A stretch of DNA of 5,370 nt from Lachnospiraceae bacterium (GTDB taxonomy: Bacteria; Bacillota; Clostridia; Lachnospirales; Lachnospiraceae): contig JAEEKC010000083.1 of NCBI GenBank assembly GCA_016282215.1, positions 1 through 5,370 of the forward strand. Direction: 5' to 3'. The notes beneath the pieces are model-generated. The model was given only the letters and a program-made list of their open reading frames with translations. It had not been told where the DNA came from and made no database searches. Below, piece after piece: positions 1 to 4,519 of this stretch (position 1 is the stretch's first letter; each line of letters opens with the position of its first letter). Made by a program: the position numbers and the translations under genes.

Positions 1-2
1 AC

Positions 3-46
3 AAGAACCGCTGATCTTTTCGGTCAGCGGTTCTTTTTTGCTTTTT
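3..46 (+). terminator. Strong intrinsic terminator of an upstream gene outside the window
   Basis: A perfect 12-bp inverted repeat, AAGAACCGCTGA (3-14) and TCAGCGGTTCTT (24-35), is followed on the + strand by a T-rich tail (34-39, then TTTTT at 42-46). One T-G and one C-G pair can extend the stem inward, leaving a TTTTC loop. This is a textbook rho-independent terminator for a + strand gene whose body is left of the window. It also lies about 60 bp past the hisA stop on the opposite strand and could serve both directions, but the bases that would form the - strand T-tract are beyond position 1. Confidence 0.88.
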
Positions 47-94
47 ATCGATTACTTTTATTCTGTCTTTGCGCAAATTTTATTTTAGTACGAT

Positions 95-889
95 CTACTT
101 TTGCGTAAAGGCCAGCACTTCTTCCATCTTCAGATTGCCGCCGAAAAGATCCAGGGCACTTCCCACCGTCACATTGATATGTCCGTCGCCAAGCTCGCTG
201 ATGGTTTTGATATCGGAAATGCTGCGCACGCCTCCGGCGTAAGTAAATTTTTCATGAAACTCTTCGTGTCTGTCGATCCATTCTGATAAAAGCGCGACCA
301 GATCCTTTTCGATCCCGCTGTTCTTTCCTTCCACATCCACTGCATGGATCAGAAATTCATCACAGTACACAGACAACGTGTCAAGGTTTTCCGGCGTCAG
401 CATAAAGTCCGTTCTCTTCTGCCACCGGTCAGTGCATACATAATAGCCGTCACCGAAAAAGCGGCAGCTGACATCCAGGACCAGCCTTCTTTTTCCGACA
501 GTTGCAACCAGCTTTTCCAGATTTGGAAAACGGATCATCCCACCTGCAAATACATAGGAAGTGACGATCACATGGGACGCTCCGGCATCTAAAAATTCTT
601 TTGCGTTTTCCGGTGTGATGCCGCCGCCGGCCTGCAGTCCCTTCGGATAGGCCTTCAAAGCCGCGATCGCCTGTTCCTTCGTCTGTGCATAATATGGGCT
701 GTCAGCTTTATTGAGCATGATCACATGTCCGCCGCGGATGCCTTTTTCCTGATAGAGCTTTGCATAATAAGGGGCATCCACTTCGGAAACGAAGTTTTCC
801 TGCGCCTGATCCCCGGCATCCCGAAGGGTGCTGCCGACGATCTGCTTGACCGCGCCGTTATGAATATCGATACATGGGCGAAATTTCAT
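95..889 (-). CDS. hisA: HisA, ProFAR isomerase of the eukaryotic (HIS6-like) type
   Basis: This protein of 264 residues is 1-(5-phosphoribosyl)-5-[(5-phosphoribosylamino)methylideneamino]imidazole-4-carboxamide isomerase. It is a cytosolic TIM-barrel enzyme that performs the Amadori rearrangement of ProFAR to PRFAR in histidine synthesis. The sequence follows the yeast/plant HIS6 pattern rather than the usual bacterial HisA: CIDIHNGAVKQIVG at 6-19, FVSEVDAPYYAKLY at 33-46, LVLDVSCR at 136-143, EFLIHAVDVEG at 178-188 and GSALDLFGGN at 243-252. Asp8 and Asp139 are the expected acid/base pair. GGG (88-90), AGG (218-220) and GSA near 243 are the phosphate-gripping loops. An in-frame GTG at 913 would add eight residues (MPDFKGKS), but ATG at 889 has an AAGGGA Shine-Dalgarno six bases upstream and begins exactly where the family begins. 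It sits 142 bp after dapB on the same strand, with no other his gene visible. Co-transcription with dapAB is possible but not shown. Confidence 0.93.
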   Translation of the reverse strand: MKFRPCIDIHNGAVKQIVGSTLRDAGDQAQENFVSEVDAPYYAKLYQEKGIRGGHVIMLNKADSPYYAQTKEQAIAALKAYPKGLQAGGGITPENAKEFLDAGASHVIVTSYVFAGGMIRFPNLEKLVATVGKRRLVLDVSCRFFGDGYYVCTDRWQKRTDFMLTPENLDTLSVYCDEFLIHAVDVEGKNSGIEKDLVALLSEWIDRHEEFHEKFTYAGGVRSISDIKTISELGDGHINVTVGSALDLFGGNLKMEEVLAFTQK

Positions 890-895
890 GCTTTT

Positions 896-901
896 TCCCT
901 T
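896..901 (-). promoter_or_regulatory. hisA ribosome binding site that fixes the start
   Basis: On the - strand AAGGGA (901 to 896) stands six bases before ATG at 889. The in-frame GTG at 913 lies upstream of this site and has no purine-rich sequence of its own at the right distance, so the ATG start is preferred. Confidence 0.7.
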
Positions 902-928
902 GAAATCAGGCACTGACGGATTATTAAC

Positions 929-975
929 CCCTCATCAGTCACCTTCGGTGACAGCTTCCCCCCAGTGGGAAGCCA
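929..975. repeat. Double-hairpin palindromic repeat (REP/MITE-like) between dapB and hisA
   Basis: Two adjacent perfect stem-loops occur: GTCACC-TTC-GGTGAC (938-952) and GCTTCCC-CCCAGT-GGGAAGC (954-973). The string from CCCCTCATCAGTCACC to GGGAAGCC resembles short intergenic palindromic repeats commonly scattered in clostridial genomes; that link is from memory. Internal support comes from a 14/15 match: CCCCAGTGGGAAGCC (960-974) against CCCCAGGGGGAAGCC (1827-1841) in the neighbouring dapA-dapB gap. Neither hairpin is followed by a T-run on either strand, so they are not intrinsic terminators. They could stabilise or help process a dapAB-hisA transcript. Confidence 0.6.
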
Positions 976-1031
976 TGTGCTCAGTTTCTTTCAATCACAA
1001 ACCCCAGTCTGGTATCTGATTACCTGACTTA

Positions 1032-1787
1032 TCAACCGATAACATCCGACATGGTGTACATACCGTTTGCTTTATCGGCAATGAATTTGGCTGCCTGTAC
1101 TGCCCCCTTACCGAAAACGGCCTTGGAATATGCTCTGTGGGAGAATGTGATCACTTCGTCCTCTCCGGCAAAAATCACGTCATGGTCGCCGACAATGGTG
1201 CCGCCGCGAACTGCTGAGATCCCGATCTCTTTCTTCGGACGCTGTTCTAAGCGCTTGCTTCTGTCATAGACATATTCGTATTCCTCGGAAAGACCTTCGG
1301 ATACCGCGTCTGCAAGTGCAAGAGCTGTTCCGCTGGGTGCGTCTTTTTTCAGGTTATGATGTTTTTCCACGATCTCGATGTCAAATCCTGCCTGGGAAAG
1401 TGTCTTCGTTGCCTCAACGAGTAACTTCTCCAAAAGATTGATGCCAAGCGACATATTGGCGCTGCGAAGTACCGGAACTTCTTCGGAAAGCTCCTGCGCT
1501 GCTGCGATCTGCTGCTCGGAAAGGCCTGTCGTGCAAAGCACAAGTCCCATCTTTTTCTCCCTGCAGTATGCCATCAGGTCATCAAGCGCTGCCGCGGAAG
1601 AAAAGTCAATGACCACATCAGCTTCCACGTCACAGTCTTTGATATTGGAAAATACCGGATATTTGTTTTGGATGCCGTCAAAGGGATCGACACCTGCCAC
1701 GATCTCGGCCGTTTCATCGACAGCAACGATGCGGCTGATGGTCTGTCCCATTTTTCCGTTGCATCCGTGCATGATTATTTTTGTCAT
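1032..1787 (-). CDS. dapB: DapB, 4-hydroxy-tetrahydrodipicolinate reductase
   Basis: This cytosolic NAD(P)H-dependent enzyme reduces 4-hydroxy-tetrahydrodipicolinate to tetrahydrodipicolinate, the second step of the DAP/lysine branch. At 251 residues it is of normal family length. The Rossmann motif GCNGKMGQ is at 8-15 and CTTG (85-88) takes the place of the usual GTTG near the nicotinamide. NMSLGIN is at 111-117, and the family signature EKHHNLKKDAPSGTA is at 141-155, where His143 and Lys147 match the catalytic His and Lys. SAVRGGTIVGDHDV (191-204) is the conserved C-terminal-domain strand region. The ATG at 1787 has GAGG (1796 to 1793) five bases upstream, a moderate ribosome site; the stop is TGA. 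It follows dapA after 70 bp on the same strand, so it is probably co-transcribed and placed under the same lysine riboswitch. All key residues are present and no frameshift is seen. Confidence 0.97.
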   Translation of the reverse strand: MTKIIMHGCNGKMGQTISRIVAVDETAEIVAGVDPFDGIQNKYPVFSNIKDCDVEADVVIDFSSAAALDDLMAYCREKKMGLVLCTTGLSEQQIAAAQELSEEVPVLRSANMSLGINLLEKLLVEATKTLSQAGFDIEIVEKHHNLKKDAPSGTALALADAVSEGLSEEYEYVYDRSKRLEQRPKKEIGISAVRGGTIVGDHDVIFAGEDEVITFSHRAYSKAVFGKGAVQAAKFIADKANGMYTMSDVIG

Positions 1788-1826
1788 GTGAACCTCGTTT
1801 CTTATTTACATTTCGATTGTTGTACG

Positions 1827-1879
1827 CCCCAGGGGGAAGCCTTTATAGAATTTATTACTACAGGATCCCGAAGGCTTCC
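1827..1879 (-). repeat. Repeat fragment and inverted repeat spanning the dapA stop codon
   Basis: CCCCAGGGGGAAGCC (1827-1841) is a 14/15 copy of part of the repeat at 960-974. In addition GGAAGCCTT (1835-1843) and AAGGCTTCC (1871-1879) form a perfect 9-bp inverted repeat with a 27-base loop that includes the dapA stop codon. The right arm is inside the last codons of dapA (MEAFG), so the repeat appears to pair with coding sequence. No T-run follows in the dapA direction, so it is more likely a processing or stability hairpin than a terminator, if it has any role. Confidence 0.45.
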
Positions 1880-2745
1880 ATCTCTGCTTTCAGCCGTGCT
1901 GCGTGTTCCGGTTCCATCTCGGTAAGCGGACGGCGGAGAACGCCGGTATCGATGCCGAGAAGCTGCATGCCCTTTTTCACGGGGATCGGGTTTACTTCGC
2001 AGAACAATGCATTGATCAGCGGGATGGCATCAAGCTGGATCTGACGGCTCTTTTCGATATCGCCTGACAGGAAGGCTGCGCACATTTCATGTGTCTCTTT
2101 CGGTGCCACGTTGGACAGAACGCTGATCACGCCTTTGCCGCCGAGGGACATGATGGGAACGACCTGATCGTCATTACCGCTGTAGATATCCACGGTTCCT
2201 TTTGCAAGGGCTGCAAGCTGTGCCACTTCCGAAATATTGCCGGTTGCGTCTTTCACGCCAACGATGTTGGGTACTGTTTTGCACAGATGAACAACGGTTT
2301 CAGGCTGGATCAGAAGACCGCCGGTCCTGCCGGGGATGTTGTACATAATGATCGGCAGGGATACGGACTGAGCGATCATCGTATAATGCTCGATCAGACC
2401 TTTCTGCGTACATTTGTTATAGTAAGGTGTTACGATCAAAAGTCCGTCAACGCCGCATTTTTCTGCTTCCTGTGACAAAAAGATCGCGGTTTCCGTGCAG
2501 TTGCTTCCGGTACCTGCCACAACAGGGATCCTGTGATTCACCACTTCTGCACAAAAACGGATCACTTCGATATGTTCCTCATGATCCAGGGTTGATGACT
2601 CTCCTGTGGTGCCGCACACGATGATCGCGTCTGTGCCGCACTCGATCTGGCGATTGATCTGTTTTTCAAAAGTCTGATAATCGACTTTTCCGTCCTGTGT
2701 GAACGGTGTTGTGATCGCTACGCCTGCGCCTGTGAAAATTGCCAT
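1858..2745 (-). CDS. dapA: DapA, 4-hydroxy-tetrahydrodipicolinate synthase
   Basis: This class I (Schiff-base) aldolase condenses pyruvate with L-aspartate-4-semialdehyde, the first committed step towards diaminopimelate and lysine. It has 295 residues, typical for the family, in an (alpha/beta)8 barrel with a helical C-terminal tail. GTTGES is at 45-50 (Thr46/Thr47 of the proton relay), TPYYN at 106-110 supplies the second relay tyrosine, and MYNIPGRTG at 134-142 gives Tyr135 and the carboxylate-binding Arg140. GVKDATGN at 163-170 carries the Schiff-base Lys165, and NPIPVK at 252-257 is also conserved. The motif set fits DapA rather than N-acetylneuraminate lyase or other aldolases of the superfamily, and the adjoining dapB confirms it. 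ATG at 2745 has an excellent AAGGAGG site seven bases upstream. It is the first gene after the lysine riboswitch at 2781-3003, so expression should fall when lysine is high. The stop is TAG, 70 bp before dapB. Confidence 0.98.
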   Translation of the reverse strand: MAIFTGAGVAITTPFTQDGKVDYQTFEKQINRQIECGTDAIIVCGTTGESSTLDHEEHIEVIRFCAEVVNHRIPVVAGTGSNCTETAIFLSQEAEKCGVDGLLIVTPYYNKCTQKGLIEHYTMIAQSVSLPIIMYNIPGRTGGLLIQPETVVHLCKTVPNIVGVKDATGNISEVAQLAALAKGTVDIYSGNDDQVVPIMSLGGKGVISVLSNVAPKETHEMCAAFLSGDIEKSRQIQLDAIPLINALFCEVNPIPVKKGMQLLGIDTGVLRRPLTEMEPEHAARLKAEMEAFGIL

Positions 2746-2752
2746 AATGCTA

Positions 2753-2760
2753 CCTCCTTA
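2753..2760 (-). promoter_or_regulatory. dapA ribosome binding site
   Basis: TAAGGAGG on the - strand (2760 to 2753) is a near-perfect match to the anti-Shine-Dalgarno sequence, seven bases before ATG 2745. It is downstream of, and not obviously paired with, the riboswitch elements, which favours transcriptional rather than translational control. Confidence 0.85.
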
Positions 2761-2780
2761 ATCATTCAGCAGTTTTTCGC

Positions 2781-2816
2781 CTACAAAATAATGAAACCGA
2801 CCCATGGCGAGCCGGT
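2781..2816 (-). terminator. Riboswitch-controlled intrinsic terminator (attenuator) of dapA
   Basis: On the - strand ACCGGCTC (2816-2809) pairs with GGGTCGGT (2803-2796) around a GCCAT loop, giving eight pairs including two G-U. It is followed by TTCATTATTTTG (2795-2784), a broken but U-rich tail. It lies between the lysine aptamer and the dapA ribosome site, where an L-box attenuator is expected. The stem is modest, in keeping with a conditional terminator. Confidence 0.68.
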
Positions 2817-2845
2817 ACAAGTAATCTAACCATGTACGATAGCTC
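2809..2845 (-). promoter_or_regulatory. Candidate antiterminator of the lysine riboswitch
   Basis: On the - strand GAGC (2845-2842) can pair with GCTC (2812-2809). Inside that, CGTACA (2838-2833) can pair with TGTACCG (2819-2813) with one bulged C. This structure uses bases of the aptamer's closing P1 3' strand (CTATC, 2842-2838) and of the terminator's 5' arm (2816-2809), so it excludes both. The expected logic is that lysine stabilises P1, frees the terminator arm and stops transcription. Without lysine, the antiterminator forms and dapA is read. Confidence 0.55.
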
Positions 2846-3003
2846 TCCATCCGCGCTGCGGATGACAGTCATACGATTATTTACCGTATGCCCAAGAGAA
2901 GCGCCCCGGGCGAGCTCTGCTCTTTCGGCGGCTGTTCCTTTCTGATATGTTCCACTGTACCCTGACATCCCACATCATACTGATAAAAGCCGCGACCTCT
3001 ATC
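2838..3003 (-). promoter_or_regulatory. Lysine riboswitch (L-box) aptamer upstream of dapA
   Basis: Reading the - strand from 3003, the stretch matches the L-box family, as compared from memory with the Bacillus subtilis lysC leader. It opens with GATAGAGGTCGCGG, followed by CAGTATGATG, AGAAAGG, GCCGCCGAAAGAGC and GGGCATACGG. It then has ATGACTGTCATCC and closes with GGATGGAGAGCTATC. The ends GATAG (3003-2999) and CTATC (2842-2838) close helix P1. Internal hairpins include CATACG/CGTATG (2890-2885 with 2875-2870) and CATCCGC/GCGGATG (2864-2858 with 2854-2848, loop AGC), which fit two of the conserved helices of the five-way junction. The length of about 166 nt is usual. The location, between a promoter and dapA, is a classic site for this riboswitch, which senses lysine and represses its own biosynthesis. 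Confidence 0.9.
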
Positions 3004-3044
3004 CTTTTGAAGCCTGTTTGGCATGGCTTCGGTTTCGTTTATGT

Positions 3045-3064
3045 TGTTATCGTAAAGGATAACA
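3045..3064. promoter_or_regulatory. Operator-like inverted repeat across the dapA -10 and start site
   Basis: TGTTATC (3045-3051) and GATAACA (3058-3064) form a perfect 7-bp inverted repeat with a 6-bp spacer. It covers the -10 hexamer (3056-3061) and the predicted transcription start near 3049-3048. The placement would suit a dimeric repressor, but no regulator gene is in the window and the binding protein is unknown. Because the start site falls within it, it would not form a full hairpin in the RNA. Confidence 0.4.
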
Positions 3065-3084
3065 CCACAACATCTATCTGTCAA
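3056..3084 (-). promoter_or_regulatory. Sigma-A promoter for dapA-dapB(-hisA)
   Basis: On the - strand there is a perfect -35 TTGACA (3084-3079), a 17-bp spacer and TATCCT (3061-3056; four of six to TATAAT). Transcription would start near 3049, giving a leader of about 45 nt before the riboswitch. That leader contains a small GAAGCC/GGCTTC hairpin (3030-3025 with 3014-3009). Confidence 0.75.
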
Positions 3085-3090
3085 CCGGAT

Positions 3091-3139
3091 TTTCATGCAG
3101 CATTTTAATATGGGATCCCAATGTATGAATTTCATGCAG
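3091..3139. repeat. Direct repeats flanking a palindrome in the divergent promoter spacer
   Basis: The 10-mer TTTCATGCAG occurs at 3091-3100 and again at 3130-3139. The perfect palindrome TGGGATCCCA (3111-3120) sits almost exactly midway. This lies between the dapA promoter (ends 3084) and the prs promoter (starts 3165). It could hold binding sites for a shared regulator, but a short repeat in AT-rich DNA may also arise by chance. Confidence 0.4.
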
Positions 3140-3147
3140 GAATCTAT

Positions 3148-3178
3148 GTACTTTGCAAAGTGCTTTTCAAAAAAGTAC
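3148..3178. promoter_or_regulatory. Palindromes overlapping the prs -35 region
   Basis: ACTTTGCAAAGT (3150-3161) is a perfect 12-bp palindrome just upstream of the putative -35. A second inverted repeat, GTACTTT (3148-3154) with AAAGTAC (3172-3178), encloses the -35 itself. The arrangement suggests an operator for control of the + strand gene. No candidate regulator can be named. Confidence 0.4.
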
Positions 3179-3192
3179 GTTTATGTTATTAT
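3165..3192 (+). promoter_or_regulatory. Putative promoter of the Prs-like gene
   Basis: TTTCAA (3165-3170, weak -35), a 16-bp spacer and TATTAT (3187-3192) preceded by TG at 3184-3185 form an extended -10 promoter. Transcription would begin near 3199, leaving about 70 nt of 5' leader in which no strong structure is visible. Confidence 0.55.
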
Positions 3193-3254
3193 AGTTGCGT
3201 CACTTCAGAAATACAGTAAAAGCAACAGATTTTGGCTTGTAAAGCACATTCATC

Positions 3255-3261
3255 AAAGGAG
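3255..3261 (+). promoter_or_regulatory. Ribosome binding site that fixes the prs start
   Basis: AAAGGAG lies six bases before ATG 3268. A longer reading frame could open at TTG 3232, but that codon has no Shine-Dalgarno and would place this site inside the coding region. The ATG is therefore preferred. Confidence 0.8.
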
Positions 3262-3267
3262 AGTTCC

Positions 3268-4455
3268 ATGCCGAATATATCACAATTAGAAGCGGCCATC
3301 CCAGTAGCCCCGCTCAAACTCCTGGTGCTCGATTCCATCGCGCCTCTCGGAGACCGGGTCAACCGTTATCTGGTAGATTTTCGGAAGCATTTGAATAACG
3401 AGGTCAAAAAAGATCCGGCCTTCGAAGGCTATTCCGAAGAAAACTATATCGTTAAATCCTGCTGTCCCAGATTCGGTTCCGGCGAAGGCAAGGGAATGAT
3501 CGCCGAATCAGTTCGCGGCAAGGATGTGTTCGTCATGGTGGATGTCTGTAACCACTCCCTGACATACCGTATGAATGGTTATGAGAATCACTATTCTCCC
3601 GATGACAATTTTCAGGATTTAAAGCGTATGATCGCTGCCATTGCAGGAAAAGCGCACCGCGTCAATGTGATCATGCCGTTTTTATATGAAGGCCGACAGC
3701 ACAGACGTTCCAACAGAGAATCATTAGACTGTGCAAACGCTCTCACAGAGCTTTCCAACATGGGCGTTTCCAATTTCATCACCTTCGATGCCCATGATCC
3801 CCGGGTGGCCAACGCAACACCGCTGAAGGGTTTTGATAATTTCACACCGCCCTATCAGTTCATCCGTTCTCTTTTACATTATGACAAAGATCTGATCATT
3901 GATAAAAAACACACCATCGTCATCAGTCCCGATGAGGGCGCTTTGGACCGCGCCGTTTACTTTTCATCGGTTCTCGGTGTTGATACCGGTATGTTCTATA
4001 AAAGGCGTGATTATTCAAAGATCGTCAACGGGAAGAATCCCATCGTTGCCCATGAATTCCTCGGCGACAGCATCGACGGCAAGGACGTTATCATCATCGA
4101 CGATATGATCGCTTCCGGCGGCAGCATGATCGATACCGCAAGACAGCTGAAGGAAATGAACTGCGGCCGCGTCTTTATCCTGGCAACCTTCGGGTTGTTC
4201 ACAGAGGGACTGAAAAAATTTGATGAAGCCTATGAGAAATGCTATTTCGACCGTGTGATCTGCACGAACCTGACGTATCTTCCGCCCGAGATCCACGACC
4301 GGCCGTATTTCATCGAGGCTGATATGAGCAAATTCCTTGCCAGCATCGTGGATTTCATGAACCACGACATTTCCATGAGCAATGTTTACACGCCGACAGA
4401 AAAGATTCAGAAGATCCTGTCCCTCTACAATGAGCGGAAGGATATTGAGATCTGA
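3268..4455 (+). CDS. prs: Ribose-phosphate pyrophosphokinase, long clostridial form (PRPP synthetase-like)
   Basis: PRPP synthetase transfers the diphosphate of ATP to ribose 5-phosphate, making PRPP for purine, pyrimidine, histidine and NAD synthesis in the cytosol. The protein has 395 residues, against about 310-320 for classical Prs. The extra length is spread over a longer N-terminal half and a C-terminal tail. Recognisable elements are YEGRQHRR at 140-147 (in place of the YARQDRK ATP loop), TFDAHD at 172-177 (metal/ATP-binding His176), SPDEGALDRA at 220-229 (ribose phosphate side), the catalytic KRR at 245-247 and VIIIDDMIASGGSM at 274-287. The last is the PRPP-binding loop with Asp278/Asp279. 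These residues support an active enzyme. The usual N-terminal FSG...N/L-A motif is poorly recognisable, so allosteric behaviour and oligomer contacts may differ. The gene is monocistronic by appearance, divergent from dapA and ended by the hairpin at 4526-4562. Alternative: a related type I phosphoribosyltransferase-like protein. Confidence 0.85.
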   Translation: MPNISQLEAAIPVAPLKLLVLDSIAPLGDRVNRYLVDFRKHLNNEVKKDPAFEGYSEENYIVKSCCPRFGSGEGKGMIAESVRGKDVFVMVDVCNHSLTYRMNGYENHYSPDDNFQDLKRMIAAIAGKAHRVNVIMPFLYEGRQHRRSNRESLDCANALTELSNMGVSNFITFDAHDPRVANATPLKGFDNFTPPYQFIRSLLHYDKDLIIDKKHTIVISPDEGALDRAVYFSSVLGVDTGMFYKRRDYSKIVNGKNPIVAHEFLGDSIDGKDVIIIDDMIASGGSMIDTARQLKEMNCGRVFILATFGLFTEGLKKFDEAYEKCYFDRVICTNLTYLPPEIHDRPYFIEADMSKFLASIVDFMNHDISMSNVYTPTEKIQKILSLYNERKDIEI

Positions 4456-4519
4456 TACAGAAGGGTAAAAAGCTGCAAAACCGCATGTGCTTGCAGAAAA
4501 GCATCACATAGAACGAATG

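Noticed and set aside
68..77. TTTGCGCAAA palindrome downstream of hisA
   Set aside because: A 10-bp palindrome in an AT-rich spacer between a stop codon and a terminator, with no other supporting signal.
890..1031. Separate promoter for hisA in the dapB-hisA gap
   Set aside because: A TAATAA-like -10 exists on the - strand near 924, but no acceptable -35 is found 16-18 bp upstream, so I do not claim it.
2758..2850. 31-codon - strand ORF (MESYRTWLDYLYR...) ending at the dapA ribosome site, as a leader peptide
   Set aside because: It has no Shine-Dalgarno, its start codon lies in a conserved riboswitch hairpin, and its body is the terminator/antiterminator platform.
2762..3135. Two overlapping - strand ORFs of 68 and 84 codons upstream of dapA
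   Set aside because: They cover the L-box aptamer and the dapA promoter, resemble no family I know, and lack ribosome sites. The RNA structure explains the conservation-like patterns.
3095..3289. 64-codon + strand ORF before prs
   Set aside because: It runs through the putative prs promoter and overlaps the well-supported prs start in another frame.
4473..4496. CTGCAA/TTGCAG hairpin just after prs as its terminator
   Set aside because: Only six pairs with a large loop, and followed by AAAAGCA rather than a T-run. The hairpin at 4526-4554 is far better.
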